DNA of 43,824 nucleotides. Origin: Yersinia artesiana. Lineage in GTDB: Bacteria; Pseudomonadota; Gammaproteobacteria; Enterobacterales; Enterobacteriaceae. The stretch is from the NCBI RefSeq assembly GCF_902726545.1, contig NZ_CACVAD010000040.1, positions 1 to 43,824 of the forward strand. Direction: 5' to 3'. The position numbers and the translations under genes were made by a program. The notes beneath the pieces are model-generated. The model was not told where the DNA came from, made no database searches, and was given only the letters and a program-made list of their open reading frames with translations. Below, one piece after another: positions 26,785 through 37,122 of the stretch; the first letter of the stretch is position 1; every line of letters begins with the position of its first letter.

Positions 26785-28119
26785 TTACTGAATATTCTTA
26801 ACAGATGAATTGAGTGGAAATGGGCTTTTGTGAGTACGGTTATAATTAAAAGTATAAAGTGCAGTAATAACCATCAAAGTAACGAATGACCACATAACTT
26901 CCTCGGCCCCAGAACCGACTACCGCCCAAATACAATAGACAAAAGCAATGAGCGTAATACCAACATAGGTTTTGACTTGCTTGCCCAAATGACCATGACC
27001 GACCAGCAACAATGCCGCACAGGTATATAAATAAGGCACTAATGTAAAAATAACCGTCACGGAAGAAACCAAAGCAAACTCTTTGGCTGCATTAGGCGAG
27101 ATACTGCCAATCTGAAATATCGTCATTAGCACACCGATAATCAGCAGCCCTGCAACAGGCGTTCCGACTTTATTGACCTTACCGAAGATAGGGGGAAATA
27201 GCCCATCATCAGCGGCAGCTTTTGCTGTTTGTCCGGCCACTAACGTCCAGCCACCTAACGAACCGAGGCAGCCAATTGCAGCACAAAGTGACACAATTGC
27301 ACCTGCGGTGTCCCCAAGAGCCAATCGTGCGGCATCGCCAAAGGGTGACGCTGACACCCGCAATTCTGCATTAGGGATCATCCCCATAATGGCGCTACTG
27401 GAGAGCACATAACACACCGCCGCAATTAAGACTCCGCCAACGGTGGCAATCGGCACATTACGTTTTGGATTCTTCACAACACCTGCGGCGACTGAAGCTG
27501 TTTCCACCCCAATAAATGACCATAAAGTGACATTTAAGGTGCTTTGAATAGCACCCAATGTACCTAAGCCGCTAACATTCCAGGCGGCCATATAGGTTTC
27601 GCCTTTAAACCAGAACCAACCAAATAAAGCGATCCCAACAATCGGTATCAGTGCTAATGATGTTGCGACTGCTTGTACTCGGGTAATCATTTTAGGCCCG
27701 ATAATATTCAACCCGACAAAAACCCATAGTATGACAATGCAAGTTATGGTTAATATCATCGGCTCTTTTAACAGTGGGAAAAAATAGCTAAGGTAACCAA
27801 CACCGATCACTACCATGGCGATATTGCCAATCCAGCAAGCTAACCAATACAGAACGTTAGTTTGATAACCTAAGAACGGGCCAAAAGCTCGTCGGGCATA
27901 AGCATAAGATCCGCCAGGGCTATCATCCAAAGATGACATTTTGGCATAAACCATTGATAGTGCTAATGCACCAATAATAGTAATTAGCCATCCCCATATC
28001 GCTATTCCACCGGTAGAAGCCAAACTTGCAGGTAACAAGAAAACACCTGACCCCATTATATTCCCTGCAACCATTAGGGTTACGGGTATAAGCCCGACCT
28101 TTTGATCATCTGTAGACAT
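26785..28119 (-). CDS. adiC: arginine/agmatine antiporter
   Basis: A 444-residue, 12-helix APC superfamily antiporter; E. coli AdiC has 445. It exchanges external arginine for internal agmatine, completing the acid resistance cycle with Adi[14 protein letters not shown] (helix 1 substrate-binding GSG), [14 protein letters not shown] and [18 protein letters not shown] are near-identical to AdiC. ATG at 28119 follows AAGGATT; a TTG two codons earlier is rejected. First gene of an adiC-adiA transcript. Confidence 0.94.
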   Translation of the reverse strand: MSTDDQKVGLIPVTLMVAGNIMGSGVFLLPASLASTGGIAIWGWLITIIGALALSMVYAKMSSLDDSPGGSYAYARRAFGPFLGYQTNVLYWLACWIGNIAMVVIGVGYLSYFFPLLKEPMILTITCIVILWVFVGLNIIGPKMITRVQAVATSLALIPIVGIALFGWFWFKGETYMAAWNVSGLGTLGAIQSTLNVTLWSFIGVETASVAAGVVKNPKRNVPIATVGGVLIAAVCYVLSSSAIMGMIPNAELRVSASPFGDAARLALGDTAGAIVSLCAAIGCLGSLGGWTLVAGQTAKAAADDGLFPPIFGKVNKVGTPVAGLLIIGVLMTIFQIGSISPNAAKEFALVSSVTVIFTLVPYLYTCAALLLVGHGHLGKQVKTYVGITLIAFVYCIWAVVGSGAEEVMWSFVTLMVITALYTFNYNRTHKSPFPLNSSVKNIQ

Positions 28120-28360
28120 AGGCAATCCTTACAAGTCCCTATAAAAGGATATAAATGATGATGTAAATCTCCTATATATAAAGGTAGCGGATATAAACAA
28201 TAAATAAAGAATCTTTGAGGTATAAATCATTAAAATAAAAAGACCAAAAGGTATTTATATTCATAGAAAATATATCCATTTAAATTAAAAACACTATAAT
28301 TTATTTTATTTGAAATTAACTATTAGTAAATAAGTCGAGACGAAATAATAAATATTTGTT
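28120..28360. other. AT-rich region upstream of adiC
   Basis: Very AT-rich sequence holding the adiC promoter and the 3' flank of the PhnD-like gene. No consensus is clear enough to place a promoter. Such AT-richness is typical of H-NS-silenced acid-resistance loci. Confidence 0.4.
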
Positions 28361-29158
28361 TTAAAGTGTTATTACACCTAATGCCAACGCCTTTTCTTGC
28401 ATCTGTTTAATGACGTCATAGGCCGACAACGGCAATGTGCTAAATCCTCTGATCAATAATTGATCCTTAGCAGAACTTGCCTCCAGAGAGCTGACTGTGG
28501 CTGTAATAGCCTGACGTATCAGGATAAGTTGCTTTTCCGATGTTGTTAATGACGTAATCAGCGGTAATCCCGGTGCGGCCTCGGTTTGCGCGATAATTTT
28601 TAATCCGGCAACAGCTGCTGGATTATCACGCTGCAATAATGCAAAACTCACACAGTCGATAGCAGCAATATCAGCTTGCCGCTGTTGAATCATTTCGATG
28701 GAACGATAGTGTCCCCCCGAAGCTACTGCACGAGAAAAGAGCTTCCCATTGATCGCCAATGGCGCAATCAAAGCACGCAAAGCATTGTATCCTGACTGGG
28801 AGTCGGTACTGTTGAACGCAACGACACGATGGCGAAAGTCAGAAAGCTGCTGCCCTTCTTCATTTTCACGAACCACTACTAAACTGCGGTAATACTCCCC
28901 TGAGCAATAAGGTGATTGATAACTGAATGCGCCGACCAATTGAACTTGCTGTTGCAATAAAGTCACGAGAGGAAAACCACAGGTCTGGCTCAAAAACAGT
29001 GCAGGATCACGCCAATGTTGCAGTAAATCTGAGGGCCAACATAGCTGTTCGGGGACTGCCGTAACGCCATGCTTGCGCAATTGCTGCAACAATAATTGCC
29101 AAAAAGGTTGCACATCTTGTTGTGGTCGAACCCCATACATAGGCAGTGAAATCAGCAT
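28361..29158 (-). CDS. PhnD-like substrate-binding domain protein without signal peptide
   Basis: A 265-residue protein with the fold of phosphate/phosphite/phosphonate binding proteins (PhnD/SsuA group): AVASGGHYRSIEMIQQRQADIAAIDCVSFALL is the hinge and domain-2 pattern. It starts MLISLPMYGVRPQQDVQPFW with no hydrophobic leader, so it is probably cytoplasmic. ATG at 29158 follows AGGTG; a GTG two codons upstream is possible. It lies 37 bases after yehW on the same strand, apparently the fifth gene of the osmF operon. The ligand is unknown. Confidence 0.7.
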   Translation of the reverse strand: MLISLPMYGVRPQQDVQPFWQLLLQQLRKHGVTAVPEQLCWPSDLLQHWRDPALFLSQTCGFPLVTLLQQQVQLVGAFSYQSPYCSGEYYRSLVVVRENEEGQQLSDFRHRVVAFNSTDSQSGYNALRALIAPLAINGKLFSRAVASGGHYRSIEMIQQRQADIAAIDCVSFALLQRDNPAAVAGLKIIAQTEAAPGLPLITSLTTSEKQLILIRQAITATVSSLEASSAKDQLLIRGFSTLPLSAYDVIKQMQEKALALGVITL

Positions 29159-29195
29159 TGACACCTACTTAAGAAGATCAGTAAAAACCGAAATA

Positions 29196-30026
29196 TCAGT
29201 GATCTTTTGCTTCAGGAAGAGACTGCAATTCTCGCCAGCGAGATAAACGTCGATTCCAACGGGTAAAAATCATATCGGTAATAATCGCTAATAGAGCGAC
29301 TACAATCGCGCCCTGGATAACATAAGCAGTATTAAAACCGCTCAGCCCGATAATAATTGGCGATCCCAAGGTTTTCGTCCCTACCGTGGAAGCAATCGCA
29401 GCAGTCCCGATATTGATAATGACTGACGTTCGGATCCCCGCCACAATAACCGGTGCAGCCAACGGTAATTCCACGCGCCACAAGATCTGTCTGGCGCTCA
29501 TTCCTACCCCTGCAGCAACCTCACGGATATCCCGGGAAACAGATTCAACACCTGTAATAGTTCCTTGTAAAATAGGCAATAAACCATACAGCACTAAAGC
29601 AATAATGGCGGGCTTTTCGCTAAAACCCATTACCGGCACGGCGATAGCAAGCACTGCCACCGGAGGGAATGTCTGCCCCATCGCGACAATAGTTTCTACC
29701 ACCGAACGAAATTCTTTCCCCGCAGGACGCGTCACGGCAACACCAGCACTAACCCCAATAAAAACAGCGATAATGCTGGAGATAAGCACCAGAAAAACAT
29801 GGGCAACCACCAGTGACCAAAATGTATCTTGCACATATATCGGCCTGTCGAGGTCAGGGAATAACGCAGAAAAAAAGCCCCACAAGGAGGTCATACCAAA
29901 AACCAGACCAGCCAATAAGAGCAATGCCCAACAAAGAGGATCGGTTAACCCACACTGTAGCGCTGATTTAAGCTTATCAATCAGACGCTTTTTGCCTTCA
30001 CCCATTTTGATGGCAGTCGGTTTCAT
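29196..30026 (-). CDS. yehW: osmoprotectant-type ABC permease YehW
   Basis: A 276-residue inner membrane permease of the BetW/OpuC class with about six helices and the EAA loop [27 protein letters not shown]. The start at 30026 is preceded by GGGAGGAG and overlaps the yehX stop (ATGA). E. coli YehW is 243 residues; the additional N-terminal part is hydrophilic. It pairs with YehY around the YehX ATPase. Confidence 0.88.
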   Translation of the reverse strand: MKPTAIKMGEGKKRLIDKLKSALQCGLTDPLCWALLLLAGLVFGMTSLWGFFSALFPDLDRPIYVQDTFWSLVVAHVFLVLISSIIAVFIGVSAGVAVTRPAGKEFRSVVETIVAMGQTFPPVAVLAIAVPVMGFSEKPAIIALVLYGLLPILQGTITGVESVSRDIREVAAGVGMSARQILWRVELPLAAPVIVAGIRTSVIINIGTAAIASTVGTKTLGSPIIIGLSGFNTAYVIQGAIVVALLAIITDMIFTRWNRRLSRWRELQSLPEAKDH

Positions 30027-30967
30027 ACTCCTCCCCTATCTGCATCCGCAATCAAATCAGCAAAGTAAAGTACCCCCAATGGTTGCCCCTGTTCATCGAC
30101 TACCAACAATTTATCTGTCTGGCGTGACACAAACAGAGAAAGTGCTTCACGCAAGCTAGCCGTACCCAGTATGGGTTGCCCTATCATAGTTTCACCGCGT
30201 CTGATACGTTGTTCGGCTCGCCCGAGTGACAACAACTTAATACCTAAGTCACTGCGGCCAAAGAAATCACGAACAAAGTCATTCGCGGGCTGAGTCAACA
30301 TTTCCAAAGGGGTCCCTTGCTGGATAACTCGCCCGCCATCCATCAACACTATACGGTCAGCCAAAGCTAAAGCTTCATCAATATCATGAGTAACCAGCAC
30401 AATAGTCCGACCCGATAATTGATGAATACGGGTAATTTCGAATTGCAATGCCGAACGTGTCACTGGGTCTAATGCCCCAAAGGGTTCGTCCATCAGTAAT
30501 ACTTCTGGATCTGCGGCCAAAGCTCTAGCAACACCTACCCTTTGTTGCTGGCCGCCGGATAATTGATGAGGATAACGATGAAGAAATTGTTCTGGATCCA
30601 GATGCAATAACTCAAGCAATTCAATCACTCGCTGCCGTATCCGCTCCTGCGGCCATTTGAGTAATTGTGGTACGGTGCCAATATTGCGTTCCACAGTCCA
30701 ATGGGGGAATAGCCCTATTGATTGGATGGCATAACCCATGCGACGGCGTATATCTTCGGGCTTATAATTACGAATTTCCTCTCCAGCAAAATGGATTTCC
30801 CCTTCATCATGTTCAATCAGTCGGTTAATCATTTTTAGTGTGGTCGACTTACCGGAACCCGAGGTACCTATCAATACCGTAAATTCCCCTTTAGCTATTT
30901 GTAACGTTAGGTTATCTACAGCCCGTTTACCGGCAAAATATTTACTTACCTGATGGAAATGAATCAT
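30023..30967 (-). CDS. yehX: osmoprotectant-type ABC ATPase YehX
   Basis: A 314-residue ABC ATPase: Walker [10 protein letters not shown] (about 34-42), Q-loop [14 protein letters not shown], signature [15 protein letters not shown], Walker [13 protein letters not shown]-loop VTHDIDEAL. The C-terminal segment (about 255-314, [20 protein letters not shown]) is a CBS-like regulatory domain as in OpuCA/ProV relatives. Both ends overlap neighbouring genes by ATGA, indicating tight translational coupling. Confidence 0.9.
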   Translation of the reverse strand: MIHFHQVSKYFAGKRAVDNLTLQIAKGEFTVLIGTSGSGKSTTLKMINRLIEHDEGEIHFAGEEIRNYKPEDIRRRMGYAIQSIGLFPHWTVERNIGTVPQLLKWPQERIRQRVIELLELLHLDPEQFLHRYPHQLSGGQQQRVGVARALAADPEVLLMDEPFGALDPVTRSALQFEITRIHQLSGRTIVLVTHDIDEALALADRIVLMDGGRVIQQGTPLEMLTQPANDFVRDFFGRSDLGIKLLSLGRAEQRIRRGETMIGQPILGTASLREALSLFVSRQTDKLLVVDEQGQPLGVLYFADLIADADRGGV

Positions 30968-32118
30968 CGATGCGAAGTATCCATAAAAATAACGATGAAT
31001 TTAAACAGCGAATCAACTACTACCGCCATCACTATCACGGGGATTACCCCCAACAGCACTAAATCCAGTGCACTGCTGAGCAAACCTTGAAATACAATCG
31101 CGCCTAAACCACCCGCACCAATTAGTGCGGCAACAACAGCTAATCCGACTGTTTGCACTGCAATAATCCGAACTCCAGATACAATAAGTGGCATGGCAAT
31201 GGGTATCTGCACCCGAAAGAATAACTGGCCGCGGGTCATTCCCATTCCTCGTGCCGATTCAACAACACTGTCAGGTACAGCGTCTAGCCCGGCAACGACA
31301 TTACGTACCAACGGCAATAAGGCATAAAGTACCAGAGCAACAATCGCTGGCGCTAACCCGATACCACTCACTCCATGCTCAGCCAACCAGGGCATAGCCG
31401 TAGCTAACCCCGCCAAAGGCGCAATTAGCAGACCAAACAAAGCAATAGATGGGATAGTTTGAATAATATTTAATATAGAAAAAACAGCAGTTTGAAAGCG
31501 AAGAGAGCGGAAACAAAACAAACCAAGGGGAATACCCAAAAGCACCGCTGGCACTAACGTTGCAAACAGGATTTGAAGATGTTGCCATAACGCATCATCA
31601 AACACGTCTTGACGATTAACGTATTCTTTCAGCAATGACAGTTGATCGAGTTGCCCGGTAGCCAGCAATATTACGACGGGCAGAAGTAGCAAAACATTAG
31701 CCATACTACGCCAGATAGGATTCACAACCGCACGAGACAAGCTATCGATAGCAATCAAAATACTCATCCCACTCATCAGCCAGAACCCACCGCCAAGAGA
31801 TGTGCGAACCAGGCTTTCTTCGCCGCCAGCAAGTTGTGTAGCAGTGGTGCCAGCCAGTAACAGCAAACCGAATAACAGCAGTTCGGCTATCAAAACTGTG
31901 GCCCAATACAGCACAGTACTTGGTTTAAAGAAAGCGAAGCTAGCCAACATCAATATTGGCACTAACAACCACCAAACTGGCCCTGTCACTAACGATATTA
32001 ATGAAATTCCCTGCCCTGATATCAACCGATTGGGTGCATGGCTGACAAAAGAAAGCCCGACTCCTGATAAAATCATCAAAATAACCAGCGCTAACAGGAC
32101 TCGGTTTTTTACAGACAT
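30964..32118 (-). CDS. yehY: osmoprotectant-type ABC permease YehY
   Basis: A 384-residue permease; E. coli YehY has 385. The N-terminal extension (about 1-180) has extra membrane helices. The ABC-coupling core contains SLLKEYVNRQDVFDDALW, NIIQTIPSIALFGLLIAPLA and VVESARGMGMTRGQLFFRVQ. ATG at 32118 follows GGAGATGG; an upstream TTG seven codons earlier is less likely. The stop overlaps the yehX start. Confidence 0.9.
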   Translation of the reverse strand: MSVKNRVLLALVILMILSGVGLSFVSHAPNRLISGQGISLISLVTGPVWWLLVPILMLASFAFFKPSTVLYWATVLIAELLLFGLLLLAGTTATQLAGGEESLVRTSLGGGFWLMSGMSILIAIDSLSRAVVNPIWRSMANVLLLLPVVILLATGQLDQLSLLKEYVNRQDVFDDALWQHLQILFATLVPAVLLGIPLGLFCFRSLRFQTAVFSILNIIQTIPSIALFGLLIAPLAGLATAMPWLAEHGVSGIGLAPAIVALVLYALLPLVRNVVAGLDAVPDSVVESARGMGMTRGQLFFRVQIPIAMPLIVSGVRIIAVQTVGLAVVAALIGAGGLGAIVFQGLLSSALDLVLLGVIPVIVMAVVVDSLFKFIVIFMDTSHR

Positions 32119-32226
32119 AAAAATCCATCTCCATGACAAATAATCCTAATCGAAGCAATGAATTATCTGTTTATTAGAGAGTGCTATACATATTGATAGC
32201 TATAGCATCCTCCCTGATACACATGA

Positions 32227-33159
32227 CTACCCTTTCACAAACCCTTTTTCTTTCAGATAATTGGCCGCAACTTTCTTGGCATCCTGACCTTCAACCGCAA
32301 TTCTGGCATTCAGTTTTTGTAAGGTTGCACTATCAAGAGTGGCAAATACGGGATTGAGCAAAGCAGGAATATTAGGATGTGCTTTCAGTGTGGCTTCACG
32401 GATTATTGGGGTTGGCGCATAGATAGGCTGCACACCTTTGGTATCCTCCAACGTTTGCAGACCTAATGCCGCTACCGGGCCATCGGTACCATACGCCATG
32501 GCGGCATTCACTCCCGAGGTTTGCTCAGCGGCGGCTTTAATTGTTACCGCAGTGTCACCACCCGCCAATGATAGGAGTTGGTCTTGGTTCAATTTGAAGC
32601 CATAAGCTTGTTGGAAAGCAGGCAGAGCATCAGGTCTTTCAATAAACTCAGCTGAAGCCGCCAATTTGAATTTGCCACCCGTATTAATCCATTTACCTAA
32701 ATCATCCAGGGTTTTCAAATTATTAGCGCTAGCTAAATCCTGGCGAACAGCAATAGTCCAGGTATTGTTCGCTGGCGCAGGTGAAAGCCACACCAGTTTA
32801 TTTTTCTCATAATCCAGCGCTTTTACTTTTTCATAACCTGCTTTCGCATCTTTCCAGGCAGGATCTTTTTCATCAGAAAAGAAAAAGGCACCATTACCCG
32901 TGTATTCAGGGTAAATATCAATCTCACCTGCAATGATAGCTCCGCGCACAACTTTGGTGGTGCCCAACTGGGATTTATTGGTGGTTTTAATCCCATTAGC
33001 ATCAAGAACCTGCACAATAATATTGCCCAGCAATGAGCCTTCAGTATCAATTTTTGAGCCAACACGGACAGTATCAGCAGCCTGCGACGCACCACCTGAA
33101 ACAGCCAACATTACTGTAGCTAACGCAAAAATCCGGCTACGAGTTAGGGTCTTTGCCAT
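32227..33159 (-). CDS. osmF: osmoprotectant ABC substrate-binding protein OsmF
   Basis: A 310-residue periplasmic protein (YehZ). A signal peptide of about 27 residues ends at ASQA. The mature sequence carries VGSKIDTEGSLLGNI, YPEYTGNGAFFF and APANNTWTIAVRQD, near-identical to E. coli OsmF. E. coli YehZYXW is a sigma-S-induced low-affinity glycine-betaine-type importer; the native substrate here is not proven. AGAGGTAA precedes the ATG. It heads the operon osmF-yehY-yehX-yehW and the PhnD-like gene. Confidence 0.92.
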   Translation of the reverse strand: MAKTLTRSRIFALATVMLAVSGGASQAADTVRVGSKIDTEGSLLGNIIVQVLDANGIKTTNKSQLGTTKVVRGAIIAGEIDIYPEYTGNGAFFFSDEKDPAWKDAKAGYEKVKALDYEKNKLVWLSPAPANNTWTIAVRQDLASANNLKTLDDLGKWINTGGKFKLAASAEFIERPDALPAFQQAYGFKLNQDQLLSLAGGDTAVTIKAAAEQTSGVNAAMAYGTDGPVAALGLQTLEDTKGVQPIYAPTPIIREATLKAHPNIPALLNPVFATLDSATLQKLNARIAVEGQDAKKVAANYLKEKGFVKG

Positions 33160-33526
33160 GCTTTACCTCTTGTGCTCAAGGGTTAATGAAAGTTCATTCG
33201 TTAATGTCGGTGAAATGCCCATGTCAACAAGGCATACAAACTAAAACCATTAACAAATCAGCAACCATATTAGATTTAGTCGAAAATGAACCAAATAACC
33301 AATTGATATTAAATATATTATTCAAGTCAGACTAGGCTAACTGGCCTGCCACTTCTATAGATAACAGTATGATAGCTAAGTATTTAAACGCGCTTTACTG
33401 ACAAGGATGACTGTTAAGATTACATAAATAGCTGTATATAACAACAGTAAACTACAGATAAATGAAAACAATACCTCCGATTTTGTAGATAGCCTGATGC
33501 CTTCGTTTTCACTTTGATAAGCCACT
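33160..33526. other. gap upstream of osmF
   Basis: Promoter zone of osmF on the minus strand and 3' flank of the desaturase gene. One dyad AATGAA-AG-TTCATT (33185-33198) lies about 26 bases before the osmF ATG, flanked by two TTAATG copies; it may be an operator or leader hairpin. A 61-codon hydrophobic reading frame at 33376-33561 is not supported by a start signal. Confidence 0.45.
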
Positions 33527-34606
33527 TTAGACTGACTCGCTATACCCATCTCCCCTGTCAATTACAGTGTGCAGCCTTTCCTCAGCCGGAGCTTTATTTT
33601 CACTATCGTAAAAGGGATGAATTTTTATCTCCAAGGCTGTAAAAACAAATGTTTCCAACCATTCAGTATAGCCGTGCACCACAAATTGCTCGCTGCGATG
33701 CTGATACTCAACCCGATTTTCCAGATAAATCCGGCGCAATCCATACCAGGGTAAAGCCGGTAAATCATGGTGAACTAAATGATAATTGAGGTTTAAAAAA
33801 AGTAGCCGCCATGGCCATGCTGCCTCATTCAAAGTAGAACGTGCTGCACTGTTTTCCGCCGCGCGATGCTCAAAAAAGGATCTTATTTTGGTCAGACTAA
33901 GAGCTGGGTAGCTAATCATCAAAATATAAAAAATAGCCGAAATACCATAACCAGCCATCCAGTAAAACAATAAGCCAAGTAAACCAAAATGAACCAACCA
34001 CATTGCAATGGCAGGACGATCGCCAGTAATAAATGCACGGGTTGCACTGCGGATAGTGGCGATGATATCTAACGCGGGCCCCAAAATTAATCGGCCGGCA
34101 AAAGTATTGCTAATACGGACAACACCTTTGAATAATTGGGAAAAATGTTGCCATTGTTTTGCGGTGTAATAATAGCATTCTGGATCTTTTTCAGGATGAG
34201 TCAGATCTTCATCTTTATGGTGTTGAATATGGGAGTCACGATATAGACCATAGGGATACCATATTGCCAGCGGCAAAGTGCCTAACAGCTGATTTACCCG
34301 TCGCCAGCGAGTTGGATGACCATGAATCAACTCATGCTGTAGCGACATATACCACGTGGTCAGTAATATTAGCGATACGCTTCCCAGCACTGCGCCTAAT
34401 TGCTGCCAATAAATAACACAGGCAAACCAGCCAGTATGAATTACTCCTATCAATATCCAGGTAGGCAATTCCAGCCGCCATAGCCAAGAGCGAGACAACA
34501 GTTTTATTCTGGCCCGTTGTTGCTCGCTAAGGTAATAAGCGGCCCCGGCTCCACAGCGATTAAATTTGGTATCAGCAGCAGGCATATTGAGGCTCATACT
34601 TGGCAT
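33527..34606 (-). CDS. membrane fatty acid desaturase family protein
   Basis: A 359-residue integral membrane di-iron protein with the three histidine boxes: HELIHGH (box 1), HIQHHKDE (box 2) and NYHLVHHDLP (box 3). It has about four membrane helices. Such enzymes desaturate or hydroxylate lipid acyl chains or carotenoids; substrate and regiochemistry are not evident. ATG at 34606 follows GGCGGGAATT; starts at 34624 (GTG) or 34597 are alternatives. It stands alone, upstream of osmF on the same strand. Confidence 0.8.
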   Translation of the reverse strand: MPSMSLNMPAADTKFNRCGAGAAYYLSEQQRARIKLLSRSWLWRLELPTWILIGVIHTGWFACVIYWQQLGAVLGSVSLILLTTWYMSLQHELIHGHPTRWRRVNQLLGTLPLAIWYPYGLYRDSHIQHHKDEDLTHPEKDPECYYYTAKQWQHFSQLFKGVVRISNTFAGRLILGPALDIIATIRSATRAFITGDRPAIAMWLVHFGLLGLLFYWMAGYGISAIFYILMISYPALSLTKIRSFFEHRAAENSAARSTLNEAAWPWRLLFLNLNYHLVHHDLPALPWYGLRRIYLENRVEYQHRSEQFVVHGYTEWLETFVFTALEIKIHPFYDSENKAPAEERLHTVIDRGDGYSESV

Positions 34607-34740
34607 AATTCCCGCCAGTATCACCTTAATGATCCCTGCTGCTAACTAACTTAAAATACTATGTAAATATGAGAATGTGATAATCGCCTTCTGTTTTGAT
34701 CTGACTAAGCTCGAAAAGCGTTGAGCGATGACGAATCACA

Positions 34741-35871
34741 TCAATTTTCAACTACATTGACCCAGCACAACTCCTCTGCTGAAGCAGCAATCGCATCAAG
34801 TACTCGGGAGACTTTCCAGCCTTCTTCGAAATCCGGCCACATACGATCACCGGCAGCAATGCCGTTAATCAAATCACGGATCTCGACCGTTTTTTGGTCG
34901 TTAAATCCAATACCATGCCCGGAACTTACACAAAATGCTGCGTAGTCGGGGTGCAATGGCCCTGTAAGCAGTGTTTTAAACCCTTGTCTGGACTGGGGTT
35001 CATCGTGACGATAGAGTTGCAATTCAGCCATTCGCTCTTGAGAATAACTGATTGTGCCTTTGGTTCCTGTGACCACATAGGTCAAACCCATTTTGCGACC
35101 ACAAGCAATGCGTGAAGTCTCTATAGTTCCCATTGCTCCATTGGCAAAACGAACTAGCGCACTAGCCTGATCTTCATTTTCTACTTCACGTAACAATGAG
35201 GGATTTTTTGGATCAGGTCGCTGTTTAATCACCGTCTGCATATCAGCACATACATCAGTGATATCACCCACCAGATAATGGGCCATATTGACAATGTGTG
35301 CGGCTAAATCACCTAATGCTCCTAGCCCCGCCTGCGCCTTAGTGCAGTGCCAATCCAACGGTGTTTGCGGGTCTGCCAAATAATCTTCATTATGAGTGCC
35401 ATAAAAATGCACGATATCGCCAATCTCGCCATTGGCAATGATCTCTCGGGCTAGCTGGCTAGTTGGGTTCTTCATATAGTTGAACCCCACCAACGTTTTC
35501 ACCCCTTTAGCGCGTGCTGCCTCAGCCATTTCTTTGGCATCTGCGGCATTAAGAGCCAGCGGTTTTTCGGAATAAACATGCTTACCATGGCTTATCGCTG
35601 CAAGGGCCATTTCTTTGTGTAAGAAATTTGGCGCACAAATATCTACGACATCAATAGCTGGGTCAGAGACCAATTCTTGCCAATTTGCAGTCGATCGGGA
35701 AAAACCAAACTCTTCAGCTCGTTGTTGAGCCAATTCAGGAGTGACCTCTGCCAGCATTTCTAATACGGGCAAGCCCTTTAAAGGAAAAACAGTCGCAACC
35801 TGCGCATAAGCAATAGCATGACAGCGACCAATATAACCGGTACCAATGAGGCCAATTCGAACCTTTTGCAT
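34741..35871 (-). CDS. Gfo/Idh/MocA family oxidoreductase
   Basis: A 376-residue NAD(P)-dependent dehydrogenase. The Rossmann motif GLIGTGYIGRCHA lies at residues 7-19, the family signature SEKPLALN at about 100, and the catalytic-side AGLGALGDLAAHIVNMAHYL gives the conserved D/H pair. It resembles sugar or inositol dehydrogenases; the substrate is unknown. GAGGGGAATAG precedes the ATG. It is divergent from sseA and is alone without transport or kinase genes, so the pathway is unclear. Confidence 0.83.
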   Translation of the reverse strand: MQKVRIGLIGTGYIGRCHAIAYAQVATVFPLKGLPVLEMLAEVTPELAQQRAEEFGFSRSTANWQELVSDPAIDVVDICAPNFLHKEMALAAISHGKHVYSEKPLALNAADAKEMAEAARAKGVKTLVGFNYMKNPTSQLAREIIANGEIGDIVHFYGTHNEDYLADPQTPLDWHCTKAQAGLGALGDLAAHIVNMAHYLVGDITDVCADMQTVIKQRPDPKNPSLLREVENEDQASALVRFANGAMGTIETSRIACGRKMGLTYVVTGTKGTISYSQERMAELQLYRHDEPQSRQGFKTLLTGPLHPDYAAFCVSSGHGIGFNDQKTVEIRDLINGIAAGDRMWPDFEEGWKVSRVLDAIAASAEELCWVNVVEN

Positions 35872-36261
35872 TCTATTCCCCTCGCTTATTTAGGATTAAG
35901 GCCCCACGAAGAGCCTCTACTTGTCAATGGTTATACGAAATTAAAATTTCACACTCAAGGTAAAATCAGAATGAAAAACCTTTTTTGCGAAGCAACTCAT
36001 TTAATCTGCTCAGTCCGATGAAATTTTGCATTAACAAGTAGTAAACCAAGCTACCTAGCTCACAAAAGGAAATCATAAAAGCCAAAAAATGAATTATTTA
36101 TTCTTTTTATGAAACAAATGAAACTATAAATTTAAACTTTGCGAAGCAATATGCATTGCTGACAACTCTGGGTTTCAATACGGTGATTTCGTTATATAGT
36201 GAACACCGCGATGAAGCACTCAACTAAGCCGCTTCTTTATAATTTCGACAGGTAACTTGCT
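35872..36261. promoter_or_regulatory. divergent control region with twin TTTGCGAAGCAA sites
   Basis: The 12-base word TTTGCGAAGCAA occurs twice, 35984-35995 and 36138-36149, 154 bases apart. Each contains the near-palindrome TTGC-GAA-GCAA. The second copy overlaps a dyad GCAAT-ATGC-ATTGC (36146-36159). It lies between the oxidoreductase (-) and sseA (+) and suggests a pair of operator sites, perhaps with looping. No assigned factor. Confidence 0.45.
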
Positions 36262-37116
36262 ATGAACTCATCTTTTTTGGTTACACCACAATGGCTGGCA
36301 GAACATATTGATGATGCCAACATCGTTATTCTGGATGCCAGAATGTCACCGCCAGGATTAATCCCTAAAAGAAATATTCAGGCCGAGTTTGAGCAAGGGC
36401 ATATTCCCGGCGCTGTTTACTTTGATATTGATGCAATTGCAGATAACAGCACCGATTTGCCTCATATGTTGCCATCTCCACAAGTATTCAGTGAGATGGC
36501 AGGCCAATTAGGGGTTAGTGAGCAGCATACCTTGGTCATTTATGATGATGGCAACCTATTTTCAGCACCACGGGTTTGGTGGACACTCCGTATCTTCGGT
36601 GCCAAAAACGTATATATACTGGCCGGTGGTTTTAGTGGGTGGCAACAGGCAGGTTTTGCATTAGAAAGCGGCCCAACATTTCCAACACCTCAAACCTTCA
36701 ACGCAACATTCAATGATGCTGCTGTCAAAAATGTTCATGAGGTTTTAGCCGCACTGGGAAACAATGAAATACAGATTTTAGATGCTCGTCCAGCCGGCAG
36801 ATTCAAAGCCCTGGAACCAGAACCTCGTCCTGGATTGCGTCTTGGTCGCATCCCCGGCAGTATTAATGTGCCTTGGGGGAGTATGGTTGAAAATGGTAAC
36901 CTGAAATCACCACAAGAACTGGAAGCTATTTTTGCCGCCCAAGGGGTGGATTTAACCAAACCCATTATTACCAGCTGTGGCTCAGGTGTTACAGCTGCGG
37001 TGGTTGCTCTGGGATTAGCCGCAGTCAATGCACCATCGGTAGCACTGTATGACGGTTCTTGGGCTGAATGGGGTGCTTCTGATTCGCTCCCAATCGATAG
37101 CACTCAAATATCATAA
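36262..37116 (+). CDS. sseA: 3-mercaptopyruvate sulfurtransferase
   Basis: A 284-residue two-domain rhodanese-fold enzyme that transfers sulfur from 3-mercaptopyruvate to thiophilic acceptors. The catalytic cysteine is C239 in the loop SCGSGVTA, as in E. coli SseA (C238). The N-domain carries GHIPGAVYFDIDAIAD and DGNLFSAPRVWW, the inactive-domain signature. AGGTAAC precedes the ATG. Its stop is only 6 bases from the stop of the converging urtE. Confidence 0.93.
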   Translation: MNSSFLVTPQWLAEHIDDANIVILDARMSPPGLIPKRNIQAEFEQGHIPGAVYFDIDAIADNSTDLPHMLPSPQVFSEMAGQLGVSEQHTLVIYDDGNLFSAPRVWWTLRIFGAKNVYILAGGFSGWQQAGFALESGPTFPTPQTFNATFNDAAVKNVHEVLAALGNNEIQILDARPAGRFKALEPEPRPGLRLGRIPGSINVPWGSMVENGNLKSPQELEAIFAAQGVDLTKPIITSCGSGVTAAVVALGLAAVNAPSVALYDGSWAEWGASDSLPIDSTQIS

Positions 37117-37122
37117 AATAAC

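Noticed and set aside
29386-30159. 257-codon plus-strand ORF opposite yehW/yehX
   Set aside because: It is antisense to two clear ABC genes with correct motifs; its composition (Thr/Pro/Ile-rich) is that of a shadow frame and it lacks a ribosome site.
30023-33159. ProVWX (ProU) glycine betaine system
   Set aside because: Two permeases and an OsmF-type binding protein match YehZYXW, not the three-gene ProU layout.
33376-33561. 61-codon hydrophobic ORF on the minus strand between desaturase and osmF
   Set aside because: It overlaps the desaturase 3' end, its possible ATG touches the GGGGAG with no spacing, and no family is recognised.
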